DNA of 64,000 nt, taken from Didymella arachidicola (Eukaryota; Ascomycota; Dothideomycetes; Pleosporales; Didymellaceae). The stretch is from positions 1,736,001 to 1,800,000 of the forward strand of contig CM049987.1 of assembly GCA_016630955.3 (NCBI GenBank), written 5' to 3'. Of this stretch, positions 1-10,293 are shown piece by piece. The stretch's first letter is position 1, and each line of letters begins with the position of its first letter. Both the position numbers and the translations under genes were made by a program. Under the pieces are notes generated by a model, which ran no database searches, was not told the DNA's origin, and saw only the letters and a program-made list of their open reading frames with translations.

Positions 1-343
1 CGGTGCTCTTATCAAATTGCTCATCCGGGTACAGCCAGCACGTTCCTGTGCCAGTATAGGGGTTTCCGGCAGCGAAAATAACGAAGTTGCATGGCTGATG
101 CGAGTTGCAGTACTCCCAGCAGTGAGCTTTGCCTGAACTGGCGACGGCAAACGCTGAGCCTGGCTTTTTGTAGTCGCAAAGTGTGGTGATGAGGTTCGCT
201 GTGCAATTGGAGATTTCAGGAGTGGGTGTTGGATACCATTGAACGACTGAGGTAGGCTCGTCTCCTCCAGTGGCCTGTCGCAAGCCCTGTGCAAGGACAG
301 CAGGCGCTAGGGCAATCAAAGTACAGAGAGCAGCAGTCCTCAT
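1..343 (-). CDS. Secreted cysteine-containing protein, PAN/Apple-like (5' part only)
   Basis: The reading frame is open from an ATG at 341-343 on the minus strand to the left edge, giving about 114 codons without a stop. Residues 1-18 form a classic signal peptide (MRTAALCTLIALAPAVLA, cleavage expected after Ala-Gln-Gly region). The mature part has at least six cysteines, including a C-D-Y, a CWEYC and a C-N-F-V-I-F arrangement followed by G-T-C-W-L-Y. That spacing resembles PAN/Apple-type domains of extracellular fungal proteins, but I cannot name a family with certainty. No intron signal is needed in the visible part. The C-terminus lies outside the window, so size and domain count are unknown. 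Start is chosen because it is the first ATG and directly precedes the signal peptide. Confidence 0.7.
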   Translation of the reverse strand, partial: MRTAALCTLIALAPAVLAQGLRQATGGDEPTSVVQWYPTPTPEISNCTANLITTLCDYKKPGSAFAVASSGKAHCWEYCNSHQPCNFVIFAAGNPYTGTGTCWLYPDEQFDKST

Positions 344-1875
344 GTTTGATAACGAACGTGGTTGTAGCGAGTGTGGTTGAGATCTCCTGTGTACGGTAGC
401 TAGGTCTGCGTCCTTCATGAACTTACGGGACACACTACATGCCATATATAGGAGGCTTAGATAGGGGGCCTGATTGACTCAATTTTGTATAGCCAGTGGT
501 AGAGCTGCCTAATCGAGCCAAGGGCGATTCTACCGGTCAGCCCTACTACGAACGAGGCACTCGAGGCTGTGTCGCTCATGCCGAATGATGTTGCAGCGCG
601 GCAGCGTTCCTTGGTCCTCCATATACGGATGGTAAGCAATGCAGGTCAACAGCATTGCGAGCGAGCAGAGGGTAGCAACAGCATGAAGCAACCATGTTAA
701 CAAGGGAGTTCTCCTGCCCTGCAGTGCTGCGCCCTAAAACGAGATTCAGGCCTCCGCCAAGTCGGATGACAGATCCCCGCTAACACCATGGAGAAGATAC
801 CCCAGATTTGTTCTTAATTTAGCGCTCTTCTTTTTTACGGTCTTTACAGCAGCGAGAGGCTTTGGTCTACTCGCGCACTGTGGTGGACGCACCTCAGCCG
901 CCTCTCATCACGTGCCCTCTCAAGTTCTTTTTGGGGAGAGAGGGGGGGGGGGGGGCTTCCGATGCCGATGAATCCTCATCCTCGTCCCAAAAGGCTGCAT
1001 GCATCCATGTCGTACACATTCATACCAAAGAGGTTTTTTTTTTCGCATACATATGCCACTTGTCGACGTTGAGCCAGGAATTCGAATGATATGCACAGGT
1101 CTCTTCGCTCCAGTTGGCTGACTGGCAACGAAAGTAAACCTGGCCTGTCTATTCACGATGTGAATGGCCCTCCGAGAGAGAACAAGCTCTTGCTACGTTT
1201 GTCATTTTTGGGGGCTTGCCGATTCTTAAAGGTGCCTGTCGATGCGGTGCGTGATGGTTATCGAAATGCCATGGTAAGATAAGCCAAAGACTGGTGGTGA
1301 CGTGTATTTCCCCGATCTGCGCATGAGGGCTGGCAGAATGGCCATAGCGCTATTTCCAAACGCTATAGCAAGCATGCATTGTGAGCGACAGTAGTCCATG
1401 TGCATCATGCTGATTTCCAGTGCCACAGTATCTCCATCATTTCGTACCAAGCATGCCACATGTCGGCGATTGATTCAGGCTTCGGGCGACGCGTGACGAG
1501 TTACTCGGCTTGAGCGAATAGAGCAACTGGTTGATATGCCATGACAGGCCATGTGTTGACATTAGTTTCTCCTTTCATGATCAACGGCGCAGTATGTTCG
1601 TGATGGTGTAGGTTGGTGTGGAGAGTATGTCTGGTCAAAGCTCCCCCAGCTGCTTGCCCGATCGGGATGGCCACTGACTGCGGAGGGCGAGCACGCAATT
1701 TTAACGCGACGTCATTGGCTCATTGCGCACCTTCAACTTTTCGAAGCCGATTGTGAACGGCCTGGACAAGATTATTAAGCACCTTTCGCGTCATCATGCA
1801 GTTCTCCAATATCTCCTCCATGCTGCTATCTGGTGACAGTCGCGTGATGAGAGTTGCTACCAATTGCCCAGCGCC
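344..1875. other. Intergenic, about 1.5 kb, no gene seen
   Basis: This lies between two divergent genes, so it should hold both promoters. It contains a G homopolymer around 941-954 and a T run around 1032-1041. Open frames here are short, lack family resemblance and overlap one another on both strands. Confidence 0.5.
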
Positions 1876-3500
1876 ATGAGCTTCCAACGCAGCCTGTTCG
1901 CCATAGCACGGCGCCAGACATCAACACCACATGTCTACGCCAAATGTCTCCCACGAGCATCGATATTACAAGCGGTCCGGAGCATTCACCAGCGCTCGCC
2001 CCTCCAAGCACAGCAAAATGCTACAGCCCGGGCTGGAGAGGATTCGGTGCAGAGCGAGTCGCTCAACCCAGCGCTCCAATTCCCATGCCTCGACGCCCTC
2101 GAATCGAAGTCGGCGACGCTCTCAAAGCGCTCTACAGAAGGCCCCGAGCCCTCTTACACGTCCGGACACACCGAAATATTCCACTCCGAACAGCCTATAT
2201 TGCTAGACTGGGGCGGTATACTCCCGCAGTTCGACGTTGCGTACGAGACGTGGGGAAGTCTGAACCAGGACAAGAGCAACGCCATCCTACTGCACACGGG
2301 CCTCTCGGCCTCTAGTCACGCGCACAGCACCGAATCGAATCCCAAGCCCGGCTGGTGGGAGAGGTTCATTGGGCCCGGCAAGCCTTTGGATACCAACAAG
2401 TACTTTGTCATCTGCACCAACGTCGTGGGAGGATGCTATGGTTCGACAGGTCCCTCTTCCATCGACCCAGCCAGCGGCGAGCGCTACGCGACACGGTTCC
2501 CAATTCTGACTATGGAGGACATGGTGCGCGCGCAGTTCCGCCTGCTGGACAATCTGGGCATTCGGAGGCTGTACGCGAGCGTGGGATCCAGCATGGGCGG
2601 CATGCAGAGCCTGGCCGCGGGCAATTTGTTTCCCGAGCGAGTTGGCCGTATCGTCAGTATCAGCGGGTGTGCTCGCAGCCATCCTTACAGCATTGCCATG
2701 AGGCACACTCAGCGTCAAGGTACGTTGAAAGAGATCAATGGCAAGTGACCCGTGCTGAAATCGCGGCAGCCCTCATGATGGATCCCAACTGGGCGCGCGG
2801 CTTCTACTACGACAGCATTCCCCCGCATGGCGGCATGAAGCTCGCCCGCGAAATCGCGACCGTCACATACCGCAGCGGACCTGAGTGGGAAATGCGTTTC
2901 GGCCGCCGTCGCGCAGACCCCTCACGTCCACCGGCGCTGTGCCCCGACTTCTTGGTCGAGACCTACCTCGATCACGCCGGTGAGAAGTGGTGCCTCGAGT
3001 ACGACCCCAACAGCCTGCTGTACGTCTCCAAGGCTATGGACATGTTCGACCTGGGACAGGAGCACCGCAACCGCGTCAACGAACGTCGTGCTGCCAACGC
3101 GAGCAGATTGCAGGCTTACCTCGACGGCAAGGGCATCGAATCCAAAGAATATGTCGACGCGTGCAGTTTGACCCTCCCCGAGCAGCCCTACGAAGAGAAA
3201 GAACAGCCCGCCGACTTCGGGGAAGGCAAAGTCCCAGCTACAGACGGCAGCGAGCCGCCGCCCGACCTAGTTGCGGGTCTGCGACCGTTGGCCAACACGC
3301 CTGCGCTAGTGCTTGGTGTTGCGAGCGATATCCTGTTCCCTGCATGGCAGCAGCGTGAGATTGCTACCACGCTGAAGCGCACAGGGAACAAGAACGTCAC
3401 GCACATCGAGTTGGGCAAGGAGAAGAGCATGTTTGGCCACGACACCTTTTTGCTTGATCTGGAGAATGTCGGTGGTGCTGTGAAGTCGTTCCTCGGTTGA
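1876..3500 (+). CDS. cysA: Serine O-acetyltransferase, CysA type (alpha/beta-hydrolase of the MET2 family)
   Basis: Two exons, 1876-2719 and 2770-3500, separated by a 50 bp GT..AG intron (phase 1), encode 524 aa, the usual size for fungal CysA/Cys2 proteins. The N-terminus (about residues 1-60) is Arg/Ser-rich with almost no acid, as expected of a mitochondrial presequence. The alpha/beta-hydrolase core has the G-G-C-Y-G-S-T-G-P-S-S signature near residue 180, the nucleophile elbow V-G-S-S-M-G-G (Ser about 239), a late Asp in S-D-I-L-F-P (about 469) and His in M-F-G-H-D-T-F-L (about 502). The family makes O-acetylserine from serine and acetyl-CoA for cysteine synthesis; close relatives acetylate homoserine, and sequence alone leaves some doubt between the two. 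The ATG at 1876 follows GCGCC and gives the presequence. Confidence 0.88.
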
Positions 3501-4054
3501 GCAGCAAACTGTTGGTTTGTGAACCGTTGTCATTTTGTGTCGGTCCTTTTCTTGGGACTCGCAGATTGGCCCCTGAACGGAATGGGTATAAATAGCATTT
3601 GAGCGTATCTGCATTCGCAATGGCGTTGCGGAGATATATGAACCACGACATTATTTTTTGCGTCAGACAGATGTCAATCTGGAGAAATCTGTGCTGTATG
3701 TGTGGTGCAATTTGGCACCGCGCGGTGACGGTGTGCAACAGAGCAGCAATCGTCGTGGCGCGACCGGTCTCGCCACGGCCTTTTAGGCGCATGCAGTGGG
3801 GATTCAAGCGCCTCAGCCGTGCACGCATCTCGCCCTTCTGCATCCCGAACGCTATCTCGAACGCCTGTCGATCCGCCTTGCCCCCCAAAGCCATCGCAGG
3901 GCTGGTCAGTCGGATGTGATTCGCGCCCTTGATGATCCCCGCATGTGCAATGCTTGGCCTGCCAAAATTCATATCAGGGCGCGGCAGCCCCCGTTCACTC
4001 GCGGCCAGTCTTCCTCTCTTCCTGCGGCTCTGCCTGTGTTGAAAGGCAAAGACA
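3501..4054. other. Intergenic, 0.55 kb
   Basis: Terminator side of cysA and promoter side of the transporter, both on the plus strand. No open frame here looks coding and no repeat was seen. Confidence 0.5.
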
Positions 4055-5783
4055 ATGGCGTCGATTGTAAGCCAGAAGAGCAAGGGCAGCGATGGTAAAG
4101 ATTACGCGGGTGAACAGATTCAAGAGGTCGACAGTCGCGCCACAGAGACAAGAGCCAGTAGTATTGGCGACCCTGGCGAAGATGGCGATAAAGACCGCAC
4201 GCTCTGGCAAAACGTCAAGAAGTATCGAAAAGTCACATATGTGACGTTTGGTCTCACAAGCGCGATTCTGCTTTACGGCTATGACAATGTCGTTGTCGGC
4301 ACCGTGTCTGCTATGCCTGAGTTTCAGTAGGTTTCTCCTTTCTTGTTGGACAACGGCAGTGCTGACGGGCCCCAGGAAAGACTTTGGTATATTCTATCAG
4401 CCAGACAACAAATGGATCCTCCCGTCTACATGGCTTGCACTTTGGAACATCGCTTCGCCCATCGGCGCCATGATCGGTTCTGTCTTCGGCGGCTGGCTTC
4501 AAGACAAAATCGGCAGGCGACGTGCACTCGCCATTTCCTCCTTCATGTCTGCGCTTGCCGTAGCTGTCATGTTCATTTCATACCTTCCATCCAACATCAC
4601 TGGACGCCGCGTCGCCTTCCTCACGGGCAAATTCTTCCAGGGCGGCAGCATCGGTGCCGTCATGGCGAGCTGTCAAACGTACATGTCTGAGATCCTGCCC
4701 CCCGCGCTGCGCGGCTCAGGAATGGGATTCTTCCCCGTGTTCACGCTGCTGGGGCAACTCACCGGGGCTCTCGTCATCTTCGGCGCGCTCAATGCGAAGA
4801 ACAGCTACGCCATTGCGTTTGGCAGCCAGTGGCCGTTCAGCTTCGTGCCCATCATCGTCGCATTCTTCATCCCCGAGTCGCCTACCTGGCTTGTCCGCAG
4901 GCGCCAGATAGACAAAGCGCATGCTGCCCAGGCGAGACTGGATCCGCCCAGTGCCGACACTGCTGCTATTGTCGCGAAGCTTTTGAAAGACATCGAGCAC
5001 GAGGAGCAGTCTGCAAAGGTTACGTTCGCGGAGTGTTTTCACCGCCGTAACTTTCGACGCACGTTCATTGTCATGTTTGCCAATTCGCTGCCATCAGTCT
5101 TTGGGCTCCCGTTGTTGGCCAAGGCGAGCTACTTTTTGCAGCTCATTGATATGAAGGCCAATATCAGTATCATCTTCCTGATTCTGGGGATCGTACTGGG
5201 CCTGATCAGTAACTGCGTGAGCGTGTTCATCATGGCGCGCGTTGGACGACGGCCGTTGGTGCTGGTTAGCCTGGTCGTATGTTCGGCGCTGTGGCTGTCG
5301 ATGGGTATCGCGAATTGCTTCAAGGTTACGCCGGCCGTCACTTGGTACGTGAATCATTCTGTTGAATTGATAACATATGCTAATCAACACAGGTGGACCG
5401 CTGTCTCCATGATGCTGACCATCATTGTTGCTGGCGTCGGCGTCTGGCCCGCCTCTTTCGCCATTGCAGCCGAAACCTCTAGTCTGCAATTGCGCGCCCG
5501 CACTCAAGGGCTCGGATGGTGCGTTAGTGCGCTCGCCACTGCTGTGTCTGGGCTTGCCTTGCCGTATGTCTTCAACCCCGATGAGGGCAACCTCAGGGGC
5601 AAGACGGGCTTCACATACCTTGCAACGTGTCTTGCAGGCGCAGCCGTGGCCTGGATACTGATCCCTGAGATGAAGGGTAGAAATGTGGCAGAGATCGATC
5701 GCATGTTTGAGTTGGAGTTAGACGCGAGGCAGTTCAAGGGGTGGCGGAGTGAGAGCACGGAGGAATTGACAGAGCGTATCTGA
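4055..5783 (+). CDS. MFS sugar transporter (alpha-glucoside/hexose type)
   Basis: Three exons, 4055-4326, 4376-5344 and 5393-5783, encode 543 aa. The first intron (49 bp) starts GTAGGT and the second (48 bp) starts GTACGT with a GCTAATC branch site; the second is a multiple of three and open, so unspliced reading would add 16 spurious residues. After a charged cytoplasmic N-terminus of about 65 residues the protein has about 12 hydrophobic segments. Sugar-porter motifs are visible: D-K-I-G-R-R-R after TM2, P-E-S-P-T-W-L at the end of TM6, a short R-V-G-R-R after TM8, and P-E-M-K-G-R at the end of TM12. It is expected to be a plasma-membrane sugar:proton symporter related to the maltose/alpha-glucoside group, but the substrate cannot be read from sequence. 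No hydrolase or regulator gene sits beside it. Confidence 0.88.
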
Positions 5784-6409
5784 GATCCAGATGCTAAGAA
5801 ACAGAATATTCTCTACTGTTCGAGATGACCCGGACTCGTTCCCAGCAATGCAATTGCAACACCTCCGAGATACTCAAAGCTGCAGGTCACTGTGATGCTA
5901 ATTCGAGCCGTGCAAGTGTAAAAGAAACCCACGGACAGACAGGTTCCGCTGCTCTCGAGTGCAAATCCCGATCCACAAAACAAGTCTCGGGCATTCGGCA
6001 CATCACCGAGTGTACATATCAACGCTTTCGAAGAGTCCGCAATGCCAACACAAGGTCACAGCAGCTTCCATGTTCCTTGCTGCTCAGCTACAAAGATGTT
6101 TCTGAAGACAACGTCGTCAACGCACAAGGTACGAGAAGGTTTGCTGCACTGCTGGTTCTGACTGCAACCCTCTCTGGTACAAGGGTTTCTACGATCTCTG
6201 TGCATCATTCGTACAGTCGTGTTAGAGATGAAAAGGGGGCGTTAGACCCAATGACAGCCTAGTTTGAGTGTAGTGAGGGAGCCAAAGAGCGCAGTGAATG
6301 ATGTGTTAACGACGGCGCACTTGCTAAAGCGGAGGTGTTGTCGTAAAGGTCTTGATGTACACATTATTTACGTTTATTTCGTTTGCAGCGTTGTTGTACA
6401 GCTATTATT
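5784..6409. other. Intergenic, 0.63 kb between convergent genes
   Basis: 3' flanks of the transporter (plus) and VPS72 (minus). A 145-codon open frame at 5825-6262 has no family resemblance and low-complexity composition, so it is not called a gene. Confidence 0.5.
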
Positions 6410-8578
6410 TCACACAGCGGATGCCGACTCTTCGGTCTTGACCACTTCAGCCGCGCCAGCCGCACCAGGCGTGGCTGCTTGTGAAGTATGAGACACAGGA
6501 AGCGGCGCAGGCGCGGACGTGGCAGCTGGTTGCGCCCCAGCAGAAGGCGCGGTCTTCTTGCTCATCTCAAGAAATCTTCTGGGCACACCGGCGGCGGGCG
6601 GCATACCCAAGAAGCCCTTGCCGCCCATGCTCTCGAGTGGCTTCGCTCGTCCACCGACATAGCAGCCCAGATCTCCGCTCCACACGAAGCCACCGCCGAC
6701 AACACCTCGTAGCACGCCAAAAGCACGCGCGTCTCGATACGCGATGCCCGTCTCCGGGTCTCGGTAACGTGCAACTGCATTCGTGACCGCGCATAGCTGC
6801 TTCGTTGGCCGTATCGAAGCGTCGTGTGCCTCCTTCGCCTTATGTGTCTTTGCGGCTTGGCCGAGAAGCATGTTGTTGACAAACAGCGTGGCGTCTCGCT
6901 CACTCCAGTCGAAGAGTGTTTTGCAGAGCTGGGTGAGTGCTGAGCGATCCTTGTCCTTCAACAACGATGCAGCTGTGCGCGCGCGTGAGGACGTAGGTGG
7001 GGCGTCAAGGTTCGGGAACGACGAGAGGATAAGCAGGTTCCGCATTGCTCGCCTGATGATCTTGCGCCGAGGTGGTTGGGGAGGCATGTTGGGCCGTTGA
7101 AATTGAGAGAGCAGCGCTTGTGGGCCGATATGGTTGGGTCCTTGGGTCAAGAGAGGATCGCTCACTGAAGCATGTGGTGAGAACGATGTTGTGTATTGTG
7201 GGTGTGGTTGGGGCTGGGAGAAGGGATTTGGAGGAAGCTCGGACGACGAGGGCTGTCCTTGTTGATTCTGGCCTGTCGTGTATTGATCTATGCCGAATAA
7301 AAGTGAGTCTTGATTCTGCGGTGGTGTAAACAGGATGTTGCTGCCGCTGTGATTATTGTTGTAGGATGACAAGCCGTGGGACGAGCCCATGAAAACATCG
7401 CCGCCCATGAAGACGTCTCCGCTGGCACCTTGAGACCCCGCTGCCCATGGCGTCTGCATATCTTGCTGGAAAGATTGAGACGTGGGTATCGAGAACATTT
7501 CTGGGGAGCTCATCGGCGGTACTTGCTGCCCCATAGTCTCGTCACGTGGCGTTTGTGGCTCTGCAGCCACTGTGACTGTGTGCTCGGCGGCGTCAGGTTG
7601 TGTGCTCTGTGTCTCTGCGGCTGCTGAAGGCTCTTTGTTGAGCTTCTCATCCAGATACTCCAGGGTGGGCGCGTCTTTTCCGGTGTACTTGAGCTTGTCG
7701 TCCACATATATTGCGGGCCCACTATAGTATCGAATGAAGGGACCTTCGATCTGACGGTTCTTCAGCGCATCGATCTTGGCTTGCCGCTCGGCTGCTCGTG
7801 TTTCTTCAGCCTCTTCCCATCTGTGCAGTGTCTTCTTGTTGATTCTCTCCTGCCGCGCTGCTTCAGCCAAGCGTTCTGCCTGCGTCAAAGGTGGAGCCTC
7901 CTGCTTCTTCTTGCGAGCCTCTGCAGCTCTCATCATGGCTAGGGTGTCGTCACGCCGCCTGTCTTTCTCTTGCAACTTTGCCAATGTGCTCTCTTTGTTC
8001 GCCATGGTCTGCTTGCGAGATGACGTTCGTATGGGTCCGTCTTCATCCGTGGGTATCCAAGACGCTCTCTCGGATTTCTTCTTCGGGCGTGCTGGTGCAG
8101 ACGGTGTAGACTCAGAGGGTGTAACGTCGATCTTGACTTTTTTCCGTGTGGCGGTAGCGAGGCGTGCGGCGAAAGGGTTCGTGGCTGTCTTGCGCTTCTT
8201 GGTACGTTCTTGCCGCTCGATTTTGCGCAGTTCTTTCTCGCCGGCATCATCGTCATCTGCAGCATCGTTGTCCTCTTCTGACGACGAAGAGTCCATGTTG
8301 TAGTCCTCTTGCTCGTTCACGTCATCGCCCTTGAACTCCTCCTCATTTGCGACTTCCTCCCATTCTTCTCCCCACTCCTCTCCCTCGGCCTGCTTGGCGA
8401 GCAGCGTTGACATGCGATTTCCAGCATTTGATCGCCTGGCTCGAGATGTGACCATGAGGTCGATGAGCACCTCAGGCTCACTCTCCTCTGCATCGTCCTC
8501 GGATGTGCCAGAAGCCTCCTGGTGTTCCTCCGGCGGCGCATCATCGACCCCCATGGGCTCTGGCGCCTCAGAAGACAT
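6410..8578 (-). CDS. VPS72: SWR1 chromatin-remodelling complex subunit Vps72/Swc2 (YL1 family)
   Basis: A single exon of 722 codons. The N-terminal third is a YL1 nuclear-protein region: R-A-R-R-S-N-A-G-N-R-M near residue 45, then a long acidic segment and basic Lys/Arg stretches, matching the H2A.Z-H2B-binding part of Swc2. A Gln/Pro/Ser-rich middle is probably disordered. The YL1 C-terminal motif lies near residues 590-640 (C-A-V-T-N-A-V-A-R-Y-R-D-P-E-T-G-I-A-Y). The family delivers H2A.Z in exchange for H2A in nucleosomes. The frame stays open upstream to an ATG at 8693-8695, but the ATG at 8576-8578 is preferred because it follows TCCACA and begins the conserved acidic N-terminus; the upstream stretch is Cys/Thr-rich and unlike the family. 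The protein is longer than yeast Swc2 through the disordered middle. Confidence 0.9.
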   Translation of the reverse strand: MSSEAPEPMGVDDAPPEEHQEASGTSEDDAEESEPEVLIDLMVTSRARRSNAGNRMSTLLAKQAEGEEWGEEWEEVANEEEFKGDDVNEQEDYNMDSSSSEEDNDAADDDDAGEKELRKIERQERTKKRKTATNPFAARLATATRKKVKIDVTPSESTPSAPARPKKKSERASWIPTDEDGPIRTSSRKQTMANKESTLAKLQEKDRRRDDTLAMMRAAEARKKKQEAPPLTQAERLAEAARQERINKKTLHRWEEAEETRAAERQAKIDALKNRQIEGPFIRYYSGPAIYVDDKLKYTGKDAPTLEYLDEKLNKEPSAAAETQSTQPDAAEHTVTVAAEPQTPRDETMGQQVPPMSSPEMFSIPTSQSFQQDMQTPWAAGSQGASGDVFMGGDVFMGSSHGLSSYNNNHSGSNILFTPPQNQDSLLFGIDQYTTGQNQQGQPSSSELPPNPFSQPQPHPQYTTSFSPHASVSDPLLTQGPNHIGPQALLSQFQRPNMPPQPPRRKIIRRAMRNLLILSSFPNLDAPPTSSRARTAASLLKDKDRSALTQLCKTLFDWSERDATLFVNNMLLGQAAKTHKAKEAHDASIRPTKQLCAVTNAVARYRDPETGIAYRDARAFGVLRGVVGGGFVWSGDLGCYVGGRAKPLESMGGKGFLGMPPAAGVPRRFLEMSKKTAPSAGAQPAATSAPAPLPVSHTSQAATPGAAGAAEVVKTEESASAV

Positions 8579-10293
8579 TGTGGATAGATCGACGGAAGCG
8601 AAAAGCACCGACAGGACACTGCCAAGCGCGGGGCAGGTGCAGGTGCAGGTGGATGGGGTGCGCTCCGCGGCAAAGCGGGCGTGTCGATGGCGCACTCACG
8701 GCAGAATTGGCAGCGGTCAAGGGTCGCGCGACGTCTTCTGGAAGGATGTCATGTATGCGTCAGCTATCGTTCGGTGCAGGCGGGCGCCAGGGTGTGCCGG
8801 GTCCGGGCCTGTTGCTGTTTATGCTGCGTGTTTCACGTGCCGTCGTGGTGGCATGCACGAATTGTGGAGAGGGTGAAGGTGCGCGGACACGCGCCTGCCA
8901 AATGTTCAATGACGCGCCAGCCGTTCAGGAAAGGCGCCGCCCAGGCCACGGAGATCGCCTTCGGCTCTGGCTTTGCGGCCCTCCGACGCTGAAACATAGC
9001 GCCAGTCTGGGATTGACAACGGTTGATGCCGCCTAGTCCTCTTTAGTCTGTCTGTAAAGCTGTCCACCACGTCCAACGTCGAAGCAAGCGGGAGCATGGC
9101 ATGAATTCGCGCCTGCTTCTAGAAGGCAATGTTTCAATGCCCATCCTGGACGTCCCATCTGTGTGTAACTCGGGGCTGACCACAGTGCATTGACGATGGC
9201 GTGCCTGCGTGCACGTCTTGTTGCAGTTTGTGATGCTCGAAAATGAGTTCTCGTGCTGGCACACCTCAGTTGCCTCAGCTGCCTCAGCGGCCACACAGGA
9301 GAGTCTTCCCCGTGCTGCAGGAATATGGTGCATGATTGTGCGCTTTTTGGCAGCAGCAGGCCAATGAGGACACAGGGCTGCGAGCAGCTGCGAGTGTCCA
9401 CGTCAGATTGGGGGTGCGACGCGCCTCTGAACGTTTCAGTTCGGCCAACTAACCACTCCCGTGGGCCAACCAGGGAGAAGCTCACAAGAGGACACTGAAG
9501 GAGCCCCCTACTGCTGCGTGAACAACAGGAGCTGCTGGGACTTGTCTCTGAGCACCGTGGGCAGCGCCGTGTGCGCCTCTGAAGCCCACCACGCGCATCG
9601 AGCAGGATTCGTGCATTGGCCCGTCAGCCCGCTGCTCGTTGTTACGTTGTTGGTGAACGTGCTCCTGCGCTAGACTCGTGGAGACGGCCCTCTTCGCTAG
9701 GCGAGACTCACTTTCATCACCTCACGCACCCATCTCCTCTTGCCCTGCACCTCCTCCCCATCGCTACTCCTGCTGGATCGCCATTCTCCATGAGCGCTTG
9801 TGTCTCGCCACATCTCCCTGCTTAATCCCATCTTTCCTTCGTTCTTCTCCAGCAACCTCGGCGTGGCTGTTTATTGCTCCAACGCCCGCCTGCATCAGCA
9901 CCGACGCGCTTCATTGCGACCAGCGGACACTGCAAGACACTCCTTTGGGCACTCATCGCCTTCTTAGACTGCGTTTGCCGCTCCTAGTCACGCTGTGAAG
10001 ATTCTTGAGATCCTCCGGGCCCCCGCATATATACGAACACCCGCTGCAAACCTCGACCCGCCGAACCTCTCGAAAGAGCGCTGTTCGCTGCGACGCTGTG
10101 GAAAGCACAGATCTCCAGTATCAGACGCATCGACGGACTGGGTCCCAAACGCGTTTCTGCTTGAAAGCCCCTTGCACAGGCTTCGCTGAGCGACTACACC
10201 ACCCTCTTTGGCCGGCACCAACCACCAGCGCGTCCACCCTTCACGCACACCAAAGCTATTCCACCAGTCGAGACACTGCATCTTTAATCCATA
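8579..10293. other. Shared upstream region of VPS72 and the PUF gene, 1.7 kb
   Basis: Divergent promoters are expected here. The last 600 bp before 10294 are strongly pyrimidine-rich on the plus strand, typical of highly transcribed fungal promoters and 5' leaders, so the PUF mRNA may have a long leader. I see no coding frame with family resemblance. Confidence 0.5.

Noticed and set aside
5825..6262. 145-codon plus-strand frame between the transporter and VPS72
   Set aside because: Composition is not protein-like, it has no splice partners, and it lies where both flanking genes should have their 3' UTRs.
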